A stretch of 6,834 nucleotides of DNA from Methanobacteriota archaeon. GTDB lineage: Archaea > Halobacteriota > Bog-38 > Methanoflorentales > Methanoflorentaceae. A program made the translations under genes and the position numbers. Where the stretch lies: positions 1 to 6,834 of the forward strand of contig JAJRBK010000118.1 in the NCBI GenBank assembly GCA_028679495.1, in the 5' to 3' direction. Numbering within the stretch: the stretch's first letter is position 1; every line of letters begins with the position of its first letter. Shown in pieces: positions 1-5,499 of the stretch. Under the pieces are notes generated by a model. It ran no database searches, had not been told where the DNA came from, and saw only the letters and a program-made list of their open reading frames with translations.

Positions 1-124
1 GGGTTCTCCCAAATGCGCTTCGGAGGGGGACTCTCTCTGTTCTTCGAGGAAGCGTCAATTTGGCTATAAGCTCTGTGGCTTGGTGAACGCTAATCAGCTC
101 GCGGTATTCCTTCCTCTGCTCCAT
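1..124 (-). CDS. moeA: Second MoeA-type molybdopterin molybdenumtransferase, N-terminal part (cut by window edge)
   Basis: Reading the minus strand from an ATG at 124 gives 41 codons open to the window edge. The sequence has the look of the MoeA N-terminal domain: a 'SVHQATELI' helix at residues 12-20, then 'RTERVPLRSAFGRT' at 28-41, the counterpart of the family's 'rtE.VpL.eA.GRv' segment, also present in the neighbouring moeA as 'ETEVTPIREAYGRV'. A Shine-Dalgarno match (GAGGT, 133-129) sits four bases before the ATG, which supports this start. It begins 15 bases after the stop of the upstream moeA, so the two are very probably co-transcribed. MoeA proteins insert molybdate or tungstate into adenylylated molybdopterin in the cytoplasm. 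Archaea often carry two copies, sometimes with one fused to a PBP-like or MoaB-like domain, but the C-terminal part is outside the window. The assignment rests on a short stretch. Confidence 0.75.
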   Translation of the reverse strand, partial: MEQRKEYRELISVHQATELIAKLTLPRRTERVPLRSAFGRT

Positions 125-128
125 ATTG

Positions 129-133
129 ACCTC
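129..133 (-). promoter_or_regulatory. Shine-Dalgarno site of the second moeA
   Basis: GAGGT read on the minus strand, four bases ahead of the ATG at 124. It fixes the start of the partial gene and lies in the 15-base gap after the stop codon of the first moeA. Confidence 0.6.
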
Positions 134-139
134 TGGCGT

Positions 140-1315
140 TTATGTATCGATTAACACAACTTCCACGTGCTGTCCCTTCTCATACCCTTCTACGTTTTCA
201 GGGATGATAAGGAAGCCATTTGCCTTGGCCATGGAACTTAAAATACCAGATCCGGATGCCATTATAGGCTCGACAACTCCATCTTGGATCGTCACGCGGG
301 CGTACGTTCGTGAGCCCGTCTTTCCCGTTATTTTTCTAGCAAGCGTGCCGGTCACAGTTGGCTCATACGTGCGCTCGGTGTGGACGAGGTGATTGATGGC
401 TGGCTTCACGAAGGCGTACGAAGCCACTAAACAGGCGACAGGAAACCCAGGAAGGCAGGCCACGGGGGTCCTATCGATAAGGCCGAGCGCAGTTGGCTTC
501 CCCGGGCTTATCGCGACTCCGTGGACTAAAATTCGACCCAGTTTGTTAACTGCGTCAGGGACGAGGTCACGGATCCCAACTGAGGTCCCCCCAGTGGTGA
601 GTATAAGGTCGGCGTCTGCATCATTTAGCAGCGCGGCTTCGATGAGTTCAGGATTATCGGGAACGATTTGTCTATAACGGCATCGTGCTCCCCATTGCTC
701 CACGAGAAACGTGTTCATAAGCCCATTCGTTTCGACTACTTCTCCGTCACCGGGTTTTTTTGTTACCAGTTCCTCCCCGGTAGGAATAATCGCCACATCT
801 GGCCGTCTGAACAACGTCACATCAGGCACTTCGAGCGAAGCGAGTAGTCCGATGTCCGCAGCTCTGAGACGGTGACCCGACGTGAAAAGCAGCTCTCCAC
901 GGTGTGCATCTTCTCCTTTAGCCCCTACATTTTCGAACGGGTGAACTTGGGTTCTGACCTCAACGACGTCACCAAGTCGCTCAGTATCTTCTACCATGAC
1001 GACTGCGTCGGCCTTGTCCGGCATTTTGGAACCAGTATGAACACGCGTTGCAGCTCCGTGCCTCGCCTCGTTGTCAACCTGAAGAATTACTGGCGAACGC
1101 GCGCTCGCGCCTAAGGTATCCTCTGCAACAACCGCATATCCATCCATTGCCGCCCGTCGGTAGACCGGTTCGTCTCTTGGGGCTACGATGTCTTGAGCAA
1201 CGACGCGTCCATACGCTTCTCTTATCGGCGTGACCTCCGTCTCTTCTATCGGCGGAATGGCACGGAGGAAGGTGTTTAGCGCCTCGTTAAATGGAGTTCG
1301 TTCTTTAAATTTCAT
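140..1315 (-). CDS. moeA: Molybdopterin molybdenumtransferase MoeA
   Basis: A 391-residue protein, normal length for MoeA. The family joins molybdate (or tungstate) to MPT-AMP, the last step in making the molybdenum/tungsten cofactor in the cytoplasm. Visible landmarks in order: 'AMDGYAV' (56-62), 'HTGSKMPDKADAVVMVED' (93-110), 'NVGAKGEDAHRGE' (129-141), 'IPTGEELV' (177-184), 'ETNGLMN' (195-201), the MPT-binding 'TTGGTSVG' with the following Asp (240-250), 'HGVAISPGKPTALG' (265-278), 'CLPGFPVA' (287-294), and a C-terminal domain with 'SGSGILSSMAKANGFLIIPE' (354-373). The frame stays open upstream to an ATG at 1495, but the start at 1315 ('MKFKERTPF') is chosen because the upstream part overlaps the divergent regulator gene and the family begins here. 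A TATA-like box about 30 bases upstream suggests a very short or absent leader. It is followed by a second moeA-type gene. Confidence 0.95.
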   Translation of the reverse strand: MKFKERTPFNEALNTFLRAIPPIEETEVTPIREAYGRVVAQDIVAPRDEPVYRRAAMDGYAVVAEDTLGASARSPVILQVDNEARHGAATRVHTGSKMPDKADAVVMVEDTERLGDVVEVRTQVHPFENVGAKGEDAHRGELLFTSGHRLRAADIGLLASLEVPDVTLFRRPDVAIIPTGEELVTKKPGDGEVVETNGLMNTFLVEQWGARCRYRQIVPDNPELIEAALLNDADADLILTTGGTSVGIRDLVPDAVNKLGRILVHGVAISPGKPTALGLIDRTPVACLPGFPVACLVASYAFVKPAINHLVHTERTYEPTVTGTLARKITGKTGSRTYARVTIQDGVVEPIMASGSGILSSMAKANGFLIIPENVEGYEKGQHVEVVLIDT

Positions 1316-1358
1316 CGTTATAGTTAAGTGTGCATATTGAGTATTATATCTTGCCAAT
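1316..1358. promoter_or_regulatory. Divergent promoter region between moeA and the ModE-type regulator
   Basis: This 43-base AT-rich gap separates two divergent start codons. On the minus strand, GATATAATA (about 1342-1350) is a plausible TATA box about 30 bases ahead of the moeA ATG, which would give a nearly leaderless message. No Shine-Dalgarno motif is visible for either gene. The box for the regulator is not clear: TTATAGTTAAG (1318-1328) is a weak candidate. The bases ATCGTTATA (1314-1322), overlapping the moeA start codon, match one half of the ModE operator known from Escherichia coli (ATCGNTATA), but the partner half is not recognisable. Promoter function is inferred from position and composition. 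Confidence 0.5.
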
Positions 1359-1697
1359 ATGAGAATTAGACCGAGATTCAAGCTGTGGTTCGTCGACGAA
1401 AATGACGAATATGTGTTTGGCCACGGTACTATGCGACTCCTCGCTGAAATCGACCGGCTTGGTTCGATAAGCGCTGCCACACGCGCGCTTGGCATGTCCT
1501 ATCGCTACGCGCTAGAACGGATAACCATCGTGGAAGCACGGCTCGGTCGACCTCTTGTTGCGCGGACGCGAGGAGGAGAAAGCGGCGGTGGTGCGAAGCT
1601 AACCGCACTTGGCCACGAGATCCTCGAAGATTATAAAGGGATGGAAGACTCGTTGCAGCAGCTCACCAAGTGGTCCACAGAACTTAGCGATGACTAG
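1359..1697 (+). CDS. modE: Short ModE-type winged-helix regulator (N-terminal DNA-binding domain only)
   Basis: This 112-residue protein consists of the winged helix-turn-helix domain seen at the N-terminus of ModE, the molybdate-responsive regulator. Diagnostic features: 'VFGHGTMRLLAEIDRLGSIS' (19-38), 'AATRALGMSYRYA' (39-51), which holds the recognition helix with its S-Y-R pattern, 'RLGRPLVART' (61-70), the glycine-rich wing 'RGGESGGGAKLTALG' (71-85) and a C-terminal helix. The C-terminal TOBE/Mop domains that bind molybdate in the 262-residue E. coli ModE are absent; this short form is common in archaea and many bacteria, and how it senses metal is not evident from sequence. It is divergent from moeA and its stop overlaps that of the moaD-like gene, so it probably controls cofactor or Mo/W-enzyme genes, perhaps including the hydrogenase operon (inference). 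There is no Shine-Dalgarno, so the message may be leaderless. Confidence 0.85.
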   Translation: MRIRPRFKLWFVDENDEYVFGHGTMRLLAEIDRLGSISAATRALGMSYRYALERITIVEARLGRPLVARTRGGESGGGAKLTALGHEILEDYKGMEDSLQQLTKWSTELSDD

Positions 1698-1966
1698 CCG
1701 CCTGACACAGGCGGGAAGATGGCGACCTCATCGCCATCTGAAAGTGGAGTATCAAGCCCTTCGATCTGGCGTACGTTGGTGCCATTCACTAAGACGGTAA
1801 TATACGTGCGAAGCTCGCCGTCCTCACAGAGCGCCCCATGAAGCGCAGGGTAATCAGACAGGAGTGCCTTGAGCACATAGCGTATGGTACCTGCCTCTAA
1901 GAGAAGTTCAGGGCGTCCGACAATTTCACGCAAGTTTGCGAATAATCGAACGTTCACGTGCCCCAT
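1694..1966 (-). CDS. moaD: MoaD/ThiS-family sulfur-carrier protein
   Basis: This 90-residue ubiquitin-fold protein has the MoaD pattern: 'VNVRLFANLREIVGR' at the N-terminus (4-18), 'ITVLVNG' (56-62), and 'LSDGDEVAIFPPVSGG' at the C-terminus (75-90). The terminal Gly-Gly is the site that E1-like enzymes (MoeB/UbaA type) adenylylate and convert to a thiocarboxylate, which then gives sulfur to molybdopterin synthase. In archaea such proteins can also act in tRNA thiolation or protein modification (SAMPs), so the role in cofactor synthesis rests on the moeA and modE neighbours. A TATA box lies on the minus strand at 1999-1991, and GGGAG (1983-1979) is a rather distant Shine-Dalgarno candidate. 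The last codons overlap the end of the convergent regulator gene, sharing CTAG at 1694-1697. Confidence 0.9.
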   Translation of the reverse strand: MGHVNVRLFANLREIVGRPELLLEAGTIRYVLKALLSDYPALHGALCEDGELRTYITVLVNGTNVRQIEGLDTPLSDGDEVAIFPPVSGG

Positions 1967-1989
1967 CTGTTCATTAAACTCCCTGACGC

Positions 1990-1999
1990 GTTATAAATA
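1990..1999 (-). promoter_or_regulatory. TATA box of the moaD-like gene
   Basis: TATTTATAAC on the minus strand, about 25-30 bases before the moaD ATG at 1966. A transcription start near 1970 would give a message with almost no leader, in line with the weak Shine-Dalgarno of this gene. It lies in a 141-base region (1967-2107) shared with the divergent hydrogenase promoter. Assigned by motif and spacing only. Confidence 0.5.
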
Positions 2000-2018
2000 C
2001 CTTGTGCCCTTCTCATAG

Positions 2019-2084
2019 GACCATATGTATAAATAACTCACATTATATAAAATAGTACAAAGATTGAATCTTCTCTTACTGCTT
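2019..2084 (+). promoter_or_regulatory. Promoter of the hydrogenase operon (copy 1 of a duplicated element)
   Basis: TTATATAA at 2043-2050 is a good archaeal TATA box, placing the transcription start around 2072-2076 and leaving a leader of some 30 bases with a strong Shine-Dalgarno before the ferredoxin gene. The whole stretch, from GACCATATG at 2019 to CTGCTT at 2084, recurs at 6485-6550 with 56 of 66 positions the same and no gaps. The 16 bases GACCATATGTATAAAT (2019-2034) upstream of the TATA box are identical in both copies and contain the palindrome CATATG, which makes them a candidate operator. The same block lies about 20 bases upstream of the divergent moaD TATA box, so it could serve both directions. 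Confidence 0.75.
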
Positions 2085-2098
2085 GTATCGCGTTTTTT

Positions 2099-2103
2099 GG
2101 AGG
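2099..2103 (+). promoter_or_regulatory. Shine-Dalgarno site of the ferredoxin gene
   Basis: GGAGG four bases ahead of the ATG at 2108, the clearest ribosome-binding site in the operon. It settles the start of the first hydrogenase gene. Confidence 0.7.
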
Positions 2104-2107
2104 CAGA

Positions 2108-2563
2108 ATGCAGAAAGTCCTTTTCCACGACGTTAGTAGATGCACTGGCTGTAAGCAGTGTATGGCAGCGTGTTCGTTCGAACATTATGTAACATACGAC
2201 TTCAGCTTGGCGTATTGCAGGATATTTGAGGAGGACGGTAGTGGAACGTTTCTAGGGATATTCTGTTCCCACTGTGAAACTCCAATCTGCATGGCATCGT
2301 GCCCGACAGGTGCGATCACGAAAGATGCCGAATCGGGAACCGTTCTCATTAACCCGCTGATGTGCATAGGCTGTGGCTTTTGCCAAACGGCTTGTCCGAT
2401 GTCGGTTCCGCGGTACTTACAGGTTCAACAAATCTACGGCAAGTGTGATCTTTGCGGCGGTGATCCACGCTGTGTTAAGGTCTGCAGCCCAGGGGCGATC
2501 ACCTATATACCACGAGAGGCAGCGCGCAAGATCGTCACCGCTGAAGCGCTGGCTAAGGGGTAA
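2108..2563 (+). CDS. hycB: Four-cluster ferredoxin, HycB/HydN/CooF-like electron-input subunit
   Basis: This 151-residue protein carries sixteen cysteines in four [4Fe-4S] patterns: C12-C15-C18-C22, C53-C56-C61-C65, C86-C89-C92-C96 and C113-C116-C122-C126, with the first following 'DVSRCTGCKQC'. This is the layout of HycB, HydN, CooF and the iron-sulfur subunits of molybdopterin oxidoreductases. In formate hydrogenlyase HycB connects formate dehydrogenase to the hydrogenase; CooF does so for CO dehydrogenase. The protein is cytoplasmic with no signal peptide. It is the first gene after the operon promoter and is followed after only five bases by the next gene, so it should be the electron-input subunit of the hydrogenase. 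Which oxidoreductase feeds it is not shown in this window; the neighbouring Mo/W cofactor genes favour formate dehydrogenase or another Mo/W enzyme over CO dehydrogenase (inference). Confidence 0.9.
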   Translation: MQKVLFHDVSRCTGCKQCMAACSFEHYVTYDFSLAYCRIFEEDGSGTFLGIFCSHCETPICMASCPTGAITKDAESGTVLINPLMCIGCGFCQTACPMSVPRYLQVQQIYGKCDLCGGDPRCVKVCSPGAITYIPREAARKIVTAEALAKG

Positions 2564-2568
2564 ACGCG

Positions 2569-2859
2569 ATGAGAAAAGACTTTCCGCTGATCTTGGTAAT
2601 CGTGCTATCCGTATCAGGGATGGTCGGGTTACTATTTGCACAAGATGTTGTAGAGTTCTTCTTATTGGCTGAACTGACTTCGATTGCCACCTTCTACGTC
2701 TTCTTCAGCGTGCTTATCCCAACCTTGTTCACGAAGCCTCCACAGCCTGAATCCGTATTTATTTGTGGACTAGGCAAACCGCCGTACCTTGGAGAGCGTG
2801 AGGCATACGAGCCCCCATATCCGCTCGTAACATCAGGTAGGATACAAACTGAAGAATGA
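2569..2859 (+). CDS. Miniature membrane protein, apparently a shortened HycC/HyfB (NuoL/M/N-type) antiporter-like subunit
   Basis: An intact 96-residue frame with a good Shine-Dalgarno (AAGGGG, 2556-2561). Residues about 6-24 and 29-53 form two hydrophobic segments. The stretch 'LFAQDVVEFFLLAELTSIA' (22-40) resembles the NuoL/M/N and MrpA/D helix pair that carries the conserved membrane glutamate, here probably E35. The C-terminal 43 residues are soluble and proline-rich, with 'VFICG' (63-67), which recalls the 'W.CG' tail found after the last helices of HycC-type subunits. A complete subunit has about 500-650 residues and at least fourteen helices, so nearly everything between these two ends would be missing. 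The position, between the HycB-like and HycE-like genes, is a usual place for this subunit. Either the gene has lost its middle by in-frame deletion, or this is a naturally reduced subunit, or the assembly is collapsed here. An 82-base gap follows, the largest within the operon. Confidence 0.6.
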   Translation: MRKDFPLILVIVLSVSGMVGLLFAQDVVEFFLLAELTSIATFYVFFSVLIPTLFTKPPQPESVFICGLGKPPYLGEREAYEPPYPLVTSGRIQTEE

Positions 2860-2928
2860 AACGAAGACTGAACTATGATCGTTTAACTCTACACTAGCAC
2901 CCTTGTTAGGACGAATATGAAGCAAGAC

Positions 2929-2934
2929 GGGTGG
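2929..2934 (+). promoter_or_regulatory. Shine-Dalgarno site of the hydrogenase large subunit
   Basis: GGGTGG, with the GGTG core, seven bases ahead of the ATG at 2942. It supports that start after the 82-base gap. A GTG at 2931 inside the same sequence belongs to a different frame. Confidence 0.5.
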
Positions 2935-2941
2935 ACATCCT

Positions 2942-4540
2942 ATGGCAAGCAAAGCAAGCGATAAGTTCGAAGAGGCAACGAATGTCCAAGCCGACGCATA
3001 TATCGCTGAACGGCCCCTCCTCGATATACCTAGCGAACAATTACCTCAGGTTGCAGGTGAACTACTTTCAAAAGGCGCTCGCCTTGTATATGAGACCGGC
3101 ATCGACATGGGAGTTGACGGCTTCGATCTATTCTATTTCTTCAGCTCCGACGGGGAGCGAACAAGCCCTCAGACTCTGTTGCGCGTGCGTGTTCCACGGG
3201 AAGATCCCGTTATCGCTTCTCTCGCATCTATTACGCCACAAGCATCGTGGGCTGAAAGAGAGGTCATGGAAATGCTTGGGGTTCGGTTCACCGGACACCC
3301 CGACCCAAGACACCTGTGGCTCCCCTACGAATGGCCGCGGCCTGCTGAGGCGGATTATCAGCGGAACGAAGCGATAATGCGGCCAAAAGGCGCGGCTGCA
3401 AACCTGTTACCTATAGGCCCCTATCACCCAGCAACGCTTGATTCCAACCTCTTTCGAATGACCGTTGAGGGAGAAACAATCCTTGACATCGACATTAAGA
3501 TCGGGTACAACCACAGGGGAATCATCAAGCTCTTCGAGGGGCGCGATTACCACAAAGGCATGTTTCTCGCGGAACGAGTCTGTGGGATCTGCAACTGCGC
3601 CCACACGACGACGTACTGCACGGCTGTAGAACAAATGGCAGCGGTGGAAGTGCCAGCACGCGCGAAGTATATTCGAATGCTCATGGTTGAACTTGAGCGC
3701 ATACAGAACCACTTCCTCTGGCTTGGACTTTTTGTCAACGTAATGGGCTTCACGACGGGCTTTATGCTGTCATGGCGGGCGCGTGAGGTTGTACAAGATA
3801 CGATGGAACTAGTGAGCGGTCAACGTATCTCACATGGCATGAACACCATCGGTGGTGTGAGGAAGGACATTCCAAGCGCTGTTAGCTCTCAGGTGGCTCA
3901 ACTTCTTGAAGATATTAGGGGTAAGGTGGCCCATCTCGAGCGAATAATCCTAGAAAACCCCGTCATTAGCGATCGGGCGCGCAGCATCGGCACGCTGAGC
4001 CCAAAGACAGCAAGTGAATACGGCGCCCTAGGGCCGGTCATGCGCGGAAGTGGCAACAGGGTCGACGTCCGGCTTAACAAGCCTTATCTTGCGTACAATG
4101 ACGTTGACTGGCATATCGTGACAGACCGTGGCTGCGATGCCTATGCCCGAATGCTTGTACGCATAGGCGAGATGCACGTCTCCCTTGACATATGTAAGCA
4201 AGCGCTTGACAACCTTAAGGCAATGCCGACTGAGCTGGCAGTTAAAGGCTTCACGATAGAGAAGCCGTACGGTCTGGCACAGGTCGAAGCCCCACGTGGC
4301 GAGGTCGTCTACCTCATTGCCGCAAGCGAATACATGCCGAACATGCCACTCGCCGTCCGTATTAGGACGCCGACTTATAACAACTTGCCTCTCCTGAAAA
4401 CCCTCCTTGTAGGTTGTGACGTTGGGGACGTTCCAGTGATATTGAGCAGCATTGACCCGTGTTTTGCGTGTACAGACCGTTTGACGGAGGTGAGCAAGAC
4501 TCACAATCGTGTTGAGTTTGCGTGGACATGGAATGGCTAG
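2942..4540 (+). CDS. hycE: Group 4 [NiFe]-hydrogenase large subunit, fused NuoC-NuoD type (HycE/HyfG-like)
   Basis: This 532-residue catalytic subunit makes or oxidises H2 at a nickel-iron site on the cytoplasmic side of a membrane complex. Residues about 15-135 are a NuoC-like domain ending in the signature 'ERE.MEMLGVRFTGHPDPR' (105-123). The rest is a NuoD-like hydrogenase domain. Both nickel-binding motifs are intact: C214-G-I-C217 with H221 ('ERVCGICNCAH', 211-221) and C507-x-x-C510 in 'DPCFACTDR' (505-513), so this is a true hydrogenase and not a metal-free relative. The NuoC-NuoD fusion is typical of Hyc/Hyf and related formate-linked enzymes, unlike Ech or Mbh, where the two are separate. 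In E. coli HycE the HycI protease cuts after the Arg of the same CTDR motif; here that would remove 19 residues. The 3' end overlaps the next gene by 19 bases. E. coli HycE has 569 residues, so the length is normal. Confidence 0.95.
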   Translation: MASKASDKFEEATNVQADAYIAERPLLDIPSEQLPQVAGELLSKGARLVYETGIDMGVDGFDLFYFFSSDGERTSPQTLLRVRVPREDPVIASLASITPQASWAEREVMEMLGVRFTGHPDPRHLWLPYEWPRPAEADYQRNEAIMRPKGAAANLLPIGPYHPATLDSNLFRMTVEGETILDIDIKIGYNHRGIIKLFEGRDYHKGMFLAERVCGICNCAHTTTYCTAVEQMAAVEVPARAKYIRMLMVELERIQNHFLWLGLFVNVMGFTTGFMLSWRAREVVQDTMELVSGQRISHGMNTIGGVRKDIPSAVSSQVAQLLEDIRGKVAHLERIILENPVISDRARSIGTLSPKTASEYGALGPVMRGSGNRVDVRLNKPYLAYNDVDWHIVTDRGCDAYARMLVRIGEMHVSLDICKQALDNLKAMPTELAVKGFTIEKPYGLAQVEAPRGEVVYLIAASEYMPNMPLAVRIRTPTYNNLPLLKTLLVGCDVGDVPVILSSIDPCFACTDRLTEVSKTHNRVEFAWTWNG

Positions 4541-5499
4541 TCATCGGTATCCCTGTCGTTGTAGGTTTTGCCTTTGTAATGGGCGTTCTTTATGACTATG
4601 AGATACGCAAGCTCTTTGCCCGAATGCAATCACGCAGAGGGCCGCTGTTCATCGTGCCTCGTGATTTACGCGGTGGACTGGGCACAACGAGGGTGTTTCA
4701 AACGCTATACGACATTCTGAAGCTTTTTTCAAAAAGCCAGACATTTCGACCGAGTAGCTCGAAGTATTTTATTGCAGCGCCATTCATTGCCCTCGGCTGT
4801 ATGGTGTTAGCGACGCTGCTGCTCGACATTGGCGGAATAAGCGTGTTTGGTGACTATGACTTTAGCATGGTCGTCATATCGTACCTCCTGTTCACGATTC
4901 CGCTCAGTCTTATCATCGGGGGTGCAAGCAGCTCATCTCCGTTCGGCGCTTTAAGCGTGCGGCGAGAGATCGAGCTCATGCTGAGCTATGAAGTTGCCTT
5001 TGTCATTGGTATCTTCTCTGCAGCGCTCCTCGCGAACTCACTCTCAATCGCGCGCGTCGTAGCATATCAAGCAAACACGCTGCCGTTCTTGTTGATCAAC
5101 CCGTTTGCTGCAGCAGCAGTCTTCTTCGCGATCGTTGGCAAGCTTCACATGAAGCCGTTTGATACTACGGAAGCTGAAGCTGAGATCGTGTCTGGATATT
5201 TCACGGAATACAGTAGCCGATTGCTTGGCACGTTTCTCGCATCGAGGATGCTTCTATTATTCGTGCTGGTGACGCTCTTTATCGACCTTTTTGTGTTTAT
5301 TCCAGTCGTACCATTACTACTGTACTTCGTCGAGGGATTCCTCTTCGTCCTTGCGCTTACGTTAGTACACACCGTTATGCCGCGCTATCGAATTGACCAG
5401 GCGGTGTCCTGGTTCACACGGATCCCACTTGTGCTGGCTCTCATCGGCTTAGTGTGGTCGTTGACGCTTAAGTACGGTCTCTTGGGGGCGGTCTGGTGA
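4522..5499 (+). CDS. hycD: Hydrogenase membrane subunit, NuoH-type (HycD/HyfC-like)
   Basis: This 325-residue integral membrane protein has about eight hydrophobic segments and belongs to the NuoH/HycD family, which anchors the hydrophilic arm and contributes to the ion path in group 4 hydrogenases and complex I. Family landmarks: 'QSRRGPLF' (36-43), 'QTLYDILKLFSK' (60-71), 'ASSSSPFGALSVRREIELML' followed by SYE (135-157), 'KPFDTTEAEAEIVSGYFTEY' (211-230), with the conserved acidic residues in place, and a C-terminal helix. The start is GTG at 4522 or ATG at 4528: an in-frame stop at 4513 rules out anything earlier. No good Shine-Dalgarno lies at the usual distance (GGAGGTGA at 4487-4494 is too far), so translation probably depends on coupling to the upstream large-subunit gene, with which it overlaps by 13-19 bases. 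It overlaps the next gene by four bases (GTGA). Confidence 0.93.
   Translation: MDMEWLVIGIPVVVGFAFVMGVLYDYEIRKLFARMQSRRGPLFIVPRDLRGGLGTTRVFQTLYDILKLFSKSQTFRPSSSKYFIAAPFIALGCMVLATLLLDIGGISVFGDYDFSMVVISYLLFTIPLSLIIGGASSSSPFGALSVRREIELMLSYEVAFVIGIFSAALLANSLSIARVVAYQANTLPFLLINPFAAAAVFFAIVGKLHMKPFDTTEAEAEIVSGYFTEYSSRLLGTFLASRMLLLFVLVTLFIDLFVFIPVVPLLLYFVEGFLFVLALTLVHTVMPRYRIDQAVSWFTRIPLVLALIGLVWSLTLKYGLLGAVW

Noticed and set aside
1316..1495. Upstream extension of the moeA frame to an ATG at 1495 (60 extra residues).
   Set aside because: It would overlap the divergent regulator gene, has no family counterpart, and the MoeA domain begins at the ATG at 1315 behind a TATA-like box.
2569..2941. Frameshift hiding the missing middle of the antiporter-like subunit.
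   Set aside because: Only about 370 bases lie between the ferredoxin and large-subunit genes, far too few for the missing 400-500 residues, and the other frames here show no membrane helices of that family.
2931..3377. A 148-codon plus-strand frame overlapping the 5' half of the hydrogenase large-subunit gene.
   Set aside because: It lies almost wholly inside the strongly supported large-subunit gene in another frame and shows no domain pattern.
4487..4494. GGAGGTGA as the ribosome-binding site of the membrane-subunit gene.
   Set aside because: It is 27 bases from the GTG at 4522, and the frame is closed by a stop at 4513, so no start lies at proper distance; the bases encode conserved-region residues T-E-V-S of the large subunit.
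4028..4504. A 158-codon minus-strand frame opposite the hydrogenase large-subunit gene.
   Set aside because: Shadow of a conserved gene; its sequence has no recognisable motif and no promoter or ribosome-binding site stands out.
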